Shown piece after piece: positions 16,727-25,435 of a DNA stretch of 36,829 nucleotides. Position numbers and translations under genes: made by a program. How positions within the stretch are numbered: position 1 is the stretch's first letter; each line of letters begins with the position of its first letter. A model generated the notes under the pieces. The model saw only the letters and a program-made list of their open reading frames with translations, did no database searches and had not been told where the DNA came from. Origin of the DNA: Bacteroidota bacterium (GTDB lineage Bacteria; Bacteroidota; Bacteroidia; Bacteroidales; GCA-2748055); assembly GCA_024244665.1 (NCBI GenBank), contig JAAEOI010000373.1, positions 1-36,829 of the forward strand, in the 5' to 3' direction.

Positions 16727-18256
16727 CTATTCTTGAATGGCTTTTCTCAATCTTTTATTCAATTCCGGACCCTGATATTCAAAAGGAACTGATTCCCCGG
16801 TTGCAGGATCTTTCGTAAAGTAATATGGAATATGGCCACTTTCCGCCAGCTGGTATCCCCACTTATCGATGTAGTACTGCCTGGGCTTAAATGGGTCATT
16901 TACCTTTTCCAGTTCCTTTTGAAGTATTCCCTCCAGCTCTTCCTGCAAATCTTCAAACCCGGGTTTACCGGCCAGGTTATCCATCTGAAGCGAATCCTTT
17001 TGGTGATCGAACATCAGCCACGCTCCCTTCAATGATTTTACATAGGCGTATCGACTGGTATAAATACCCCTGTATTCATCGGCCTTTCCGGAAAACGGGG
17101 AAACACTCATAATCAGTGCTGCCTTATCTTCGGGGGCCTCCTGGTTGTCGATGTCACCGGCCATACTCTCCCCCTCAATGTACTCAGGAACGGGTAATCC
17201 AGCCAGTGTTAGAAGGGTTGGGAGTATATCAGGGGTATTGATGGGCGCATCCACGGTGATCTTCCTGTTCCCATACATGGCGGGATAACTGAGCAGGAAA
17301 GGAACCCTAACCGATTCAGCCCAGGGTACCTGCTTCATTTTGGGACGAACACCTTGCGAGCCCATCATCTCACCATGGTCGGCGGTGAATACGAGGATGG
17401 TGTTTTCGGATATTCCTGATTCATCCATGGCGCTCTGCAGCATTCCCATGCAGCTGTCCAGGGCAAGTATATGTGCATAGTACCCCACCGATTCTTTTCT
17501 GGCCGATGCTTCCTTCGCTTCGCTTACATTGGCACGTAATACAATATCCTCCTGTCTGAATTGCTGCAGCAGATCTTCGGGAGCATTGTGGTGGGGAAAG
17601 TGCGGGGCACCCCAGGCAAGCACCATAAGAAAGGGTTCGTCGCTACCGGCATTCTCCCGGATGTAGGATATGGCATCTTCTGTTTCAGCATAGGGGCCGT
17701 ATCCTTCCCATAGCTTCACCTCATCACTCTCCCCTTCGTAATAGAACAGATGCTGATAATCATGGGAACACTCCAGTGCCTTCCAGTAGTCAAATCCCTG
17801 CCGGCGTTCCGGGGGCGTATACTTCCCACGTCCCATGCCGTCCAGGTGCCATTTGCCAATATAACTGGTCTTGTATCCTGACTCCTTAAATAGTTCAGCC
17901 ATGGTAACATGCTCCCCCGGCAGTTGAATATCGTTGAAGAACATTCCGGTTGTAGTAGGGTACTGGCCCGTAAGGAGCGCTGCCCGGTAAGGGGTGCAGA
18001 CAGGGCATACAGAGACCGCATTCTTGAAATTTACACCCTGATCCGCTATGGCGTCAAGGTTGGGAGTTTTTCCGAGAAGGTTTGGATCCCCGTTATAGCC
18101 TGTGGCCTGCGCCCTCCACTGATCGGCCAGTACAAAGACAATATTTGGTCTGCTGGCTAATTCAGTTTGAGTGGTCCCGGTTGTATCTCTGTTTTTACAT
18201 CCGAAAAGGAATCCGAAAAATACCGATGCGGCAAGGCTTATCCAAACGATTTTCAT
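16727..18256 (-). CDS. S1-family sulfatase, lipoprotein
   Basis: A 509-residue formylglycine-dependent sulfatase that would remove sulfate esters from a glycan. A lipoprotein signal ends at Cys20 (FLFGC). RPNIVFVLADQW at 36-47 carries the first metal ligands. CTPYR at 87-91 is the CxPxR motif in which the Cys is converted to formylglycine. GKWHLDG and TADHGEMMGS follow in the expected order. All core motifs are present, so it should be active at the cell surface or in the periplasm if a formylglycine-generating enzyme exists elsewhere. Its ATG overlaps the stop of the upstream broken sulfatase by 4 bp (ATGA). The sulfated sugar cannot be assigned by eye. Confidence 0.92.
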   Translation of the reverse strand: MKIVWISLAASVFFGFLFGCKNRDTTGTTQTELASRPNIVFVLADQWRAQATGYNGDPNLLGKTPNLDAIADQGVNFKNAVSVCPVCTPYRAALLTGQYPTTTGMFFNDIQLPGEHVTMAELFKESGYKTSYIGKWHLDGMGRGKYTPPERRQGFDYWKALECSHDYQHLFYYEGESDEVKLWEGYGPYAETEDAISYIRENAGSDEPFLMVLAWGAPHFPHHNAPEDLLQQFRQEDIVLRANVSEAKEASARKESVGYYAHILALDSCMGMLQSAMDESGISENTILVFTADHGEMMGSQGVRPKMKQVPWAESVRVPFLLSYPAMYGNRKITVDAPINTPDILPTLLTLAGLPVPEYIEGESMAGDIDNQEAPEDKAALIMSVSPFSGKADEYRGIYTSRYAYVKSLKGAWLMFDHQKDSLQMDNLAGKPGFEDLQEELEGILQKELEKVNDPFKPRQYYIDKWGYQLAESGHIPYYFTKDPATGESVPFEYQGPELNKRLRKAIQE

Positions 18257-18879
18257 GACTTTAATTTACATTCAGGATTAGGTTCAAGCGGAACAGGTGC
18301 ATGTGCGTCATGCTGCCACTCCAGAAGATCTTTCAGGAGTTCATTGCGTTTATCAATATCTTTGTTGGAAAGATCCTTTTCCTCCGCGATGGTGATTCTA
18401 TCCAGGGACATGGTCCTTGAATTGGTCACGGGTACCAGTCTACGATTCTCAGATTTACCCCTGTCTGATCTGGCTACAGTGAAAACCCCGTGACGGGGGG
18501 TATACTGTCCGCTCAGCAAACTGGCCCTGGTAGGTGCACAATTTGCTGCATTGGTATAGGCATGGGTAAATATCATTCCCTGTCCGGCAAGCCTGTCGAT
18601 ATGAGGAGTTTCATAATATTCAGATCCCATGTAACCCACATCTTTCCAGCCCAGGTCATCCAAAAAAATAAACACAATATTGGGTTTTTCCCTGGGCCAT
18701 AACCTGATGGTGGTGTTCTCGACGATGTAATCAATGCCGCTCTTTTTGAGGAAGATTGCAGCCGAACCGTCTGCATCATCACTGCCGTGCATGGAAACAT
18801 GATACTCAACGGCATGTGCCTGGAAACCACACAGGAATAGCACTCCTGTGAGAAAAAATAAGATTTTAACATTCTTCAT
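18253..18879 (-). pseudogene. Sulfatase with large internal deletion and chimeric N-terminus
   Basis: A 208-codon frame made of three parts. Residues 1-40 are a signal peptide plus VEYHVSMHGSDDADGS, which resembles the start of secreted right-handed beta-helix proteins, not sulfatases. Residues about 64-166 are a sulfatase N-terminal half, with KPNIVFIFLDDLGWKD and the formylglycine motif CAPTR at 114-118, ending at SLDRITIAE. The sequence then jumps to EKDLSNKDIDKRNELLKDLL and EWQHDAHAPVPLEPNPEC, the typical extreme C-terminus of a sulfatase. About 300 residues, including the rest of the active site, are absent. It cannot be a working sulfatase. The reading frame and ATGA overlap with the next gene survive, so it may still be translated. 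Confidence 0.8.
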
Positions 18880-19154
18880 GGGTAGAGAGACATTGAGTGT
18901 GTCTGGCCAGGATTGCTTTCCAGGTTTCGCTTGCTTCTAAAATTAACCATTTCCGTTCAATTTTCTGATCAATTTATACTAATTGAGCAATTAAGTATGT
19001 ATTCTGTACTGTTTTATCCATTATCTTGAAAGTCCATAGAATATCTTGCTGAACTGAATTTAGCATTGATGAGTAAAACAAATCCTGATCCAGGGATAGT
19101 AGCACAAATATATCCAGTGGTAAGCCCATCCAAAAAAAACCAAATATTCATTCC

Positions 19155-20528
19155 ATGCGCACCATTAAATTTCTGATAATTGCTGTTGCAACCACCTGCC
19201 TGATTGGCTGTGGGAACACTACTGAAGCGCTAAAAAGGCCAAATTTTGTCGTGTTGGTCTCTGATGATCAGAGATGGGACCAGCTAAGCTGCGCTGATGA
19301 TCCATTGATTCCCGAGTTGCAGACTCCGAACATAGACAGATTGGCGCAACATGGGGTCTATTTCAGAGATGCATTTGTGACTACCCCTATTTGCGCGGTA
19401 TCAAGGGCAAGTATTGTGACCGGGAGGTATGCGAGCACACATGGCATGAACCATTTCAGAACCCCTTTGGATGCTGATGTGATCAGTAAAAGCTATCCGG
19501 CACTCTTGCATGATAACGGGTATAGGACAGGATTACTTGGAAAGTGGGGAATGAGTACAGAAGGCACGGAGGGTATTTTTGATACATTCAATGGCTGGAT
19601 GACGCAAGGGTCCTATTTTCATGATACAGACAGCGGGAGGATCCACAATTCGGAATGGCTGGCCATCAGGGCAAAGGAATTCCTTGAATCCTGTACACCC
19701 GAGGACCCATTCTGCCTCACCGTCCTCTATAAATCACCCCACCACCCTTACCAGCCCGATGAACGGGATAAAGAGCTGTTCGCTGATGTGCATATTCCGA
19801 AAAGGGAGACCGATACACCGGAGGACTACCTGGCAATGGCGCCGCATGTGATGGAAAAATCGCTGAACAGGTGGTGTTACTTTGATGAAAGGAAGGACGA
19901 GCCAACGAAAAACAGCTTCGAAAAGGATTTCCTTCGCTGCGTAAAAAGCCTGGACCGCTCGGTGGGAAAGATCATGCAGACCCTTCAGGATCTGAAACTG
20001 GATGAGAACACAGTAGTTATTTTCCTTTCAGACCATGGTTATTTATGGGGTGAACATGGTCTTGGCGGCAAGTGGCTCCTGTATGAAGAATCCATCCGGA
20101 CCCCACTCATTTTTTACGGACCCGGCATCCCTGATACCATGCACGGAATGAAGCTTGACCATCTTGCCCTGAACATTGATGTCGCCCCGACTATCCTGGA
20201 TATGGCGGGTATTCCCGTTCCGGATGTAATGGATGGAATAAGTCTGTTCCCGAACCTTACAGGGCGTCAGGTTCAGTCAAGATCAGACTTTTTCATGGAA
20301 CATGTGGGCATCATCGACGTAGAAAATCCGATCCCCGATAGCAGGGGGGTACGTTCCGGGGAATGGAAATATATCCGGTATGTGAATGTGGAGCCTGAGG
20401 TGGAAGAGATGTATCATATAAAAGATGATCCCATGGAATCAAATAACCTGGCTCATGACCCGGATTACGTTGAAATCAAAAATCAACTAATGGAGAGGTA
20501 CGATCGTTATATGGAATCATTGCAATGA
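19155..20528 (+). CDS. S1-family sulfatase, lipoprotein (CxSxR type)
   Basis: A 457-residue sulfatase with a lipoprotein signal ending at Cys19 (CLIGC). RPNFVVLVSDDQRWD at 28-42 begins the catalytic domain. The formylglycine motif is CAVSR at 80-84, the rarer CxSxR form with Ser in place of Pro, which is still accepted in S1 sulfatases. GKWGMSTEG, LSDHGYLWGEHG and the C-terminal EMYHIKDDPMESNNLAHDP block are all in place, so the enzyme looks complete. It is transcribed rightward, away from the neighbouring sulfatase array. The upstream gap of 275 bp is AT-rich, and no clear promoter match was found. The sulfated sugar is unknown. Confidence 0.92.
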   Translation: MRTIKFLIIAVATTCLIGCGNTTEALKRPNFVVLVSDDQRWDQLSCADDPLIPELQTPNIDRLAQHGVYFRDAFVTTPICAVSRASIVTGRYASTHGMNHFRTPLDADVISKSYPALLHDNGYRTGLLGKWGMSTEGTEGIFDTFNGWMTQGSYFHDTDSGRIHNSEWLAIRAKEFLESCTPEDPFCLTVLYKSPHHPYQPDERDKELFADVHIPKRETDTPEDYLAMAPHVMEKSLNRWCYFDERKDEPTKNSFEKDFLRCVKSLDRSVGKIMQTLQDLKLDENTVVIFLSDHGYLWGEHGLGGKWLLYEESIRTPLIFYGPGIPDTMHGMKLDHLALNIDVAPTILDMAGIPVPDVMDGISLFPNLTGRQVQSRSDFFMEHVGIIDVENPIPDSRGVRSGEWKYIRYVNVEPEVEEMYHIKDDPMESNNLAHDPDYVEIKNQLMERYDRYMESLQ

Positions 20529-20713
20529 TTACCGGAAGCATCCTGATGATGCTTTCGACTATTTGTATTTCATGTAATTCTAAGAATCAGAGCGAACTCC
20601 CTGACTTATTAAAGCCGCTTCTATATACGCTCGCCGATGCCGGACAGAGATGCATTACCACAACCCTGATAGATAAACCATGGGGGGAAGACAAACCGAG
20701 ACCGCATTCCTGA
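20525..20713 (+). pseudogene. Truncated lipoprotein N-terminus
   Basis: A 62-codon frame whose ATG overlaps the sulfatase stop as ATGA. It starts like a lipoprotein (ITGSILMMLSTICISC, then NSKNQSELPD) and continues LLKPLLYTLADAGQ before losing any recognisable pattern. From 20691 on it runs antisense to a sulfatase scrap, which marks a rearrangement junction. The translational coupling suggests that an intact lipoprotein gene once followed the sulfatase. I cannot name its family. Confidence 0.4.
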
Positions 20714-20795
20714 AGATCACAGCTTCTTTGGATAAATCATCAAGATTTGGTGTTTTCACTACTGAATTGCCTCTGTAATTGTACTCTTCATGATG
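20691..20795 (-). pseudogene. Sulfatase N-terminal scrap
   Basis: In minus-strand translation the stretch reads EYNYRGNSVVKTPNLDDLSK, followed by EAVIFRNAVSVC. This aligns by eye with YNGDPNLLGKTPNLDAIADQ and VNFKNAVSVC of the intact sulfatase at 16727-18256, the block just before its formylglycine Cys. After the Cys the sequence reads LPPM in place of an xPxR motif and stops about ten codons later. No start, signal peptide or remaining domain exists. It sits at the 3' end of the GH2 gene on the same strand. Confidence 0.7.
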
Positions 20796-20804
20796 AGATT
20801 AGTA

Positions 20805-23648
20805 CTATCTGAAATCAAAAGTCAAACTCATCCTGACCGGTTCAGAATCCCAACCATACACCGTTTCAGGCTGTGACTGGGGACCAAGATCTTCAGCTTT
20901 TTTAAACATGGTTCCAATGGGAGGAATGGCATTCATAAATGAAATGTCACCTTCGGGATATTCCATGGCACCGCTGCCCCAACCCTCCCTGACGGCTTCA
21001 GGTGTCTCAGGAGTAAATATACGAAGAGATGTGTGGGGTGTATGACAATATACTGTCATACTGCTTCCATCATTGTTCATCAAACGTGCCCAGTAAAGTG
21101 ATGAGAAGAATCCCTTGAATTCGGGATAGTCATATAATGATGCAGGGTCTGCCGTGATCGTATTATTATAATCTTCTTCCCACACAGAGAGTCTGGTCCC
21201 CTTCATCCGGTTACGCCATACACGGAAAGGACCGTCACCCAATCTTTTTACAGATTGGATGTTTTCTTCAGGGTAGTCAAAAGTTATGCCCTGCATATAA
21301 TGACCGGTAACATCAAGATCAAGTAAACCATTAGTTTTTACGGTCCATTTGATCTGGTATTGTATGTTCCTGAACTTATTCTGACTGCCCTGAAAGGAGA
21401 ATTCCAAAATATATTGACCAGCGTCATCGCGGTAATGATGGAGGCCACTTAACTCGGTCTCTTCTTTGGTAAGAAATCTCGGGCCGTTGTGCATAGGGAT
21501 CTCCTTTTCATCCTTATATGCCCTCATAAGCTTGCCGCTCTTCTTATCAAATTCATAAGCGATATTCTGCGAACGCACCAATACTGACTGACCCGTTTCA
21601 TCCACTTTCAAAGCTTGTGTCGTTCCTGCATCTTTCCGCAATCCATACATCAGCTCATCTGGCCCTTTCAGTGGAAAACTCCAGGTGAAAATCTCATTTT
21701 GATAAGGATCAAGGGCCTTGATATATAAAGCATCAAATGAATCCAGGTCTTCCGGCATTTCCAGAGATAAAATGCCCTTTACCCCCGGTTCAAGGTGGAC
21801 CTGAGGAACATTTGTTTCCTTCACCAACAATGGATTTGTTTCATGATCGTCAGGGCCTCTGAATTTTATCCAACGCGCTTCAAACTCACACTGATCCAGG
21901 TTGGTATAGTGGTAGCGGTTCTCTATTACAAATTTTCCATCAAATGAAGGCGTAATGAACTTTTTTTCAAAGTGAACAGGCGCCCAGATCTCCTTTACAG
22001 TAAAAAAACTGCCTTCTTTTTCACGCGCAGGTCCTGTAATTCCATCTGCTGCATGGTTTCCGTCAACATCAAGAATATTATTGCGGTCGGTACGAAGCAC
22101 TGCCTCATCAGAAAAATTCCAGAGAAAACCTCCTGCACAGATGGGGTTATCCCACATCATCTTCCAGTAATCATCCAGCCCTGCTCCGTGACCTTCATCC
22201 CAGCAACCATGCAAAAATTCTGTTGTCATGAATATCCTGTCCTGCTGATAACTGTCATAAGCAAGGTAATTGTATTTGAAATAGTGAAGGGTGTTTATTT
22301 TCCGGAATATCTGGCGGGGACGTATTACTTCACGCTGCTGAATATCCCAAAGGCCAAATTCATCATCCAGGTCTGGATTCCAGCCTCCCTCATTACCATT
22401 CGCCCATAAAAGTATGCTCGGGTGGTTTTCATCCCGCAACACCAATTCTTTCACCAGTTTTTTACCGATATTGCTGTTATAGGGCGGCGGGCCCCATCCT
22501 CCCAGTTCATCAAGCACGAATAAGCCAAGGGAATCGCATGCATCCAGAAAATGTTTGTCAGGGGGATAGTGCGACATCCGCACCGCATTCATATTCATCT
22601 CCTTCATCAGATTTACATCCAATATGCTGATCCCTTTGCTGGTAGTGCGTCCCGAGGAAGGCCAGAATGTATGCCTGCTGATCCCTTTGAATTTTATTTT
22701 TACACCATTAACATAGATCCCGTCCTTCTCTCTGATTTCAACAGTTCGAAACCCTGTACGAACAACAGTCTGATGAAGTTTTTTGTGGTTCTTGTCCTTT
22801 ATACAGAAAACCAGATTGTAAAGCTTTGGAAATTCAGGATTCCATGATTGAACGTCATTAAATTGAGTTGATAATCTTATTTTGCCATTGGCAGGCTCCT
22901 TTATCTTTTCTTCAAGGCTGGCAATTTTTGATCCGCTCAGGTTTTGAAGTTCAGCTTCCAGGTATGCTGCCCCGGGTGAATTAAAGTAAACATCAGCCTT
23001 GAAATCACCATTTGCCCGGGCATCTGTTGCAATTCGACTTATATGATCAGAAGGCAATACTTCAAGGTAAACAGGACGAAATATCCCTCCTAGAATCCAG
23101 TAATCGGCCCAGCGTTCTGCTTCGTTTACCGAAGAATCTGCGGAATGCTTGTGCACAGTCACTTCCAGCAGGTTTTGCTTATTGCCATAATTCAGAAACT
23201 TACCCACCTCATATTTGAATTCATAGAATGCACCCTGGTGTACCGGACCTGCAGCCTTACCATTGATCTTCACATCTGCATCGGTCATAACACCCTCGAA
23301 AACAATATTAATAGTTTTCCCCTTCCACTCTTCAGGCAGCTGAAACTCATGACGGTATATCCCATGTTCATTCAACCTATCCTCCCATGGATCAATTCCA
23401 TAATTATAAGATCCGAAACCCTGAAGTTCCCAGCATGAAGGAACGGGAATGGTAGTCCATTTTGCGCTTTTCATACCATCAGAACAGTAAAAATCCCATG
23501 GAACCGTATCATCATTTCCTGTCCCGGAGAGATACAAGGTCTCAGTTTCCTGGGAGTATGTCAGTATAGTGCAGGAGACAAGAATAACTGTATTAATACA
23601 AACCCTGCGAAAAAGACGATTGAATTTCAAATAGCTTCTCTTCTTCAT
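20805..23648 (-). CDS. GH2-family glycosidase, exported
   Basis: A 947-residue glycoside hydrolase family 2 enzyme, a family of retaining beta-galactosidases, glucuronidases, mannosidases and related exo-enzymes. A signal peptide covers about residues 1-33. The jelly-roll sugar-binding domain (GFGSYNYGIDPWEDR at 77-91, GIYRHEFQLPEEW after it) and an immunoglobulin-like domain lead to the TIM barrel. The acid/base is Glu420 in WANGNEGG and the nucleophile Glu477 in MTTEFLHG. A long C-terminal beta-rich domain resembles the LacZ small-chain domain. The specificity is unknown; beta-galactosidase is the default guess. Its ATG overlaps the stop of the upstream sulfatase (ATGA), so the two are likely made together, pairing desulfation with exo-cleavage. 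Confidence 0.9.
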   Translation of the reverse strand: MKKRSYLKFNRLFRRVCINTVILVSCTILTYSQETETLYLSGTGNDDTVPWDFYCSDGMKSAKWTTIPVPSCWELQGFGSYNYGIDPWEDRLNEHGIYRHEFQLPEEWKGKTINIVFEGVMTDADVKINGKAAGPVHQGAFYEFKYEVGKFLNYGNKQNLLEVTVHKHSADSSVNEAERWADYWILGGIFRPVYLEVLPSDHISRIATDARANGDFKADVYFNSPGAAYLEAELQNLSGSKIASLEEKIKEPANGKIRLSTQFNDVQSWNPEFPKLYNLVFCIKDKNHKKLHQTVVRTGFRTVEIREKDGIYVNGVKIKFKGISRHTFWPSSGRTTSKGISILDVNLMKEMNMNAVRMSHYPPDKHFLDACDSLGLFVLDELGGWGPPPYNSNIGKKLVKELVLRDENHPSILLWANGNEGGWNPDLDDEFGLWDIQQREVIRPRQIFRKINTLHYFKYNYLAYDSYQQDRIFMTTEFLHGCWDEGHGAGLDDYWKMMWDNPICAGGFLWNFSDEAVLRTDRNNILDVDGNHAADGITGPAREKEGSFFTVKEIWAPVHFEKKFITPSFDGKFVIENRYHYTNLDQCEFEARWIKFRGPDDHETNPLLVKETNVPQVHLEPGVKGILSLEMPEDLDSFDALYIKALDPYQNEIFTWSFPLKGPDELMYGLRKDAGTTQALKVDETGQSVLVRSQNIAYEFDKKSGKLMRAYKDEKEIPMHNGPRFLTKEETELSGLHHYRDDAGQYILEFSFQGSQNKFRNIQYQIKWTVKTNGLLDLDVTGHYMQGITFDYPEENIQSVKRLGDGPFRVWRNRMKGTRLSVWEEDYNNTITADPASLYDYPEFKGFFSSLYWARLMNNDGSSMTVYCHTPHTSLRIFTPETPEAVREGWGSGAMEYPEGDISFMNAIPPIGTMFKKAEDLGPQSQPETVYGWDSEPVRMSLTFDFR

Positions 23649-25078
23649 TCTTGCTTCCCTTTAGTTATTAAATCTTCTCCTTGCAGTATGGGCATTGACT
23701 GATACCAGGATACTACTTTTTGAGTCATGATTCCTGCCATCCCGGGTTGCACCCTGGCGAGGTTTCGGTTTTCTCCCGGATCATTGAAAATGTTGTATAA
23801 TTCTTGTCTGCCTCCGTCGTAATCGCATAGAAGTTTCCATTCTCCTTCACGTACAGCTAAATCAGGAAGGTTTTCGAAACCGTAATAATTCTTTCTGTCA
23901 GGGGGTCTGCTGTAGAAGATAGGAGATTTGCGGGACAATTCAGATTCGCCAAGAATCGTATTTATCATGTTTTCTCCATCATAATTAGAATTTTCGGGAG
24001 CTTTTGTTCCTGTGAACTCAAGCAAGGAAGGTGTTAAATCAATGGCAGAAAAAACCGATTCTTTGTTTCGTGTGCCCTTTACTTTTTCGTCAATAAATCC
24101 GGGTCCCCAAACTACCAGGGAAGAACGAATTCCCCCTTCATACAAATGCGTTTTATAGCCTTTCAAATCACCTGCTCTCCCGGCTCCCAGTTCAGGGCCA
24201 TTATCGGAACAAACCAGGATCAATGTATTATTACGTAGTTTATCGTTGGACTGAATGTAATCGAAAAGTTTACCAAACTGACTGTCCATTGCTTCCAGAA
24301 CCGCAAGATACAATCCTCTCTTGCCTGCTTCTTTTGCAAGTCCGTATTCTTCAAACGGCGGCCAAAAAGGGCTGTGCACATCATCGGGCCAGATATTTAC
24401 ATAAAACGGTTGTTGCTCTGTATGTGCTTCCCCCATGAATTGTATGGCTGCATCAATAAACCCGGTGGTTATCTCCGACCTTTGCATCCAGGTATTGGGC
24501 TTCCCAAGAGCTTCTGCCTTTTCCCAGATCTTTCCGACCTGACCGTTTTCATCTTTTGTAAGGGGGAGTAATTTGGCTCCCATTCCTTCAAAATTGGTCA
24601 GCGATTCATCAAAACCATATTCGGTGATTTGCGGTGCCTCCGTAACATCGCGTTGTCCGCCCATATGCCATTTACCAAAATGACCGGTTGCGTATCCCGC
24701 ATTATTAAGGCTTCGTGCCAGCATGGGAGCGGAAAGATCGAGCCAGTTTGCAATACCGCGTTCACTGTTCTTCGCCCGATGCGCCAGGTAAGAAGTAATA
24801 TTCCAACGTTGTGGATAAGTTCCTGTTGAAATGGCTACACGCGAAGGTGAGCAAATTGGTGAATTCACGTAAAACTGTTCAAAACATAAACCTTCCGAAG
24901 CCAGCTCATCAATGTTCGGGGTTTGTGCATCGGTATTTCCAAAACAGGAAAAATCTGACCAGCCCATATCATCGATGAAAATCAGGATGATATTTGGTTT
25001 TTGCTCATTCTTATTAACAGCACACCCCAATGTGAATAAAACAATGATTACGATTATTAGCAGACTATTAATTCTCAT
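23645..25078 (-). CDS. S1-family sulfatase, lipoprotein
   Basis: A 477-residue sulfatase started at the ATG at 25078. An in-frame TTG six bases earlier is less likely. The lipoprotein signal ends at Cys19 (FTLGC). KPNIILIFIDDMGWSDFS at 27-44 carries metal ligands, CSPSR at 76-80 is a canonical formylglycine motif, and HFGKWHMGG, SDNGPELGAG and KTHLYEGGIRSSLVVWGPG follow in order. All core elements are present. The 3' end overlaps the GH2 gene by 4 bp. A GATCTTTG sequence just before the start resembles a -7 element but lies too close for a normal leader. The sulfated sugar is unknown. Confidence 0.92.
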   Translation of the reverse strand: MRINSLLIIVIIVLFTLGCAVNKNEQKPNIILIFIDDMGWSDFSCFGNTDAQTPNIDELASEGLCFEQFYVNSPICSPSRVAISTGTYPQRWNITSYLAHRAKNSERGIANWLDLSAPMLARSLNNAGYATGHFGKWHMGGQRDVTEAPQITEYGFDESLTNFEGMGAKLLPLTKDENGQVGKIWEKAEALGKPNTWMQRSEITTGFIDAAIQFMGEAHTEQQPFYVNIWPDDVHSPFWPPFEEYGLAKEAGKRGLYLAVLEAMDSQFGKLFDYIQSNDKLRNNTLILVCSDNGPELGAGRAGDLKGYKTHLYEGGIRSSLVVWGPGFIDEKVKGTRNKESVFSAIDLTPSLLEFTGTKAPENSNYDGENMINTILGESELSRKSPIFYSRPPDRKNYYGFENLPDLAVREGEWKLLCDYDGGRQELYNIFNDPGENRNLARVQPGMAGIMTQKVVSWYQSMPILQGEDLITKGKQE

Positions 25079-25144
25079 ACACAAAGATCATAAATATCTA
25101 AAGTACTTTTACAATTCGAAGTATGTCCTGCTCTTGATAAGGCT

Positions 25145-25400
25145 TTATTGGTCATTGAAATGAGTTGCATCATTCCAATTGTCTGTTCGAAAAGATGAGG
25201 CAGGCAAGAAATTGGTGTCAAACAACGATCCCTGCACCCAACTGCGACAGCGTGACGTACTGCGACAGGGTCTTTTACACTATCGCTTTTAACAAACACC
25301 CCTCTCCGATTCTTTGTGGCATTGGCAGGGTAAAACACCCTATCTGCTCCGGCAATTTCAAAACCTTCAAGGGAACTGTATCTGCTATCAGTTCTGCTGT
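25145..25400 (-). pseudogene. Frameshifted sialate O-acetylesterase C-terminus
   Basis: The gap downstream of the GH106 gene encodes, in one minus-strand frame, YSSLEGFEIAGADRVFYPAN and then SDSVKDPVAVRHA. In a second frame it encodes GSLFDTNFLPASSFRTDNW, ending NDATHFNDQ at a TAA (25145-25147). Joined, these match the C-terminal region of sialate O-acetylesterase-type enzymes (GFxIAGxDRxFYPA, NPVAVRY, LPASPFRTDNW). At least one frameshift separates them, and the break lies beside a 10 bp direct repeat (ACTGCGACAG at 25241 and 25259). The catalytic N-terminal half is absent. The family removes acetyl groups from sialic acid or plant and algal glycans. Confidence 0.75.
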
Positions 25401-25435
25401 AAACAATCTTAATTTCTCATTGTTGGCCATGTCAA

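Noticed and set aside
25076..25092. GATCTTTG as a promoter for the sulfatase ending at 23645
   Set aside because: It has one mismatch to the -7 consensus and lies only four bases before the ATG, which would make the transcript nearly leaderless. No -33 element was found.
25075..25338. An 87-codon minus-strand ORF as a small gene
   Set aside because: Its upstream half is one frame of the decayed sialate O-acetylesterase, and the rest is out-of-frame sequence of the same remnant.
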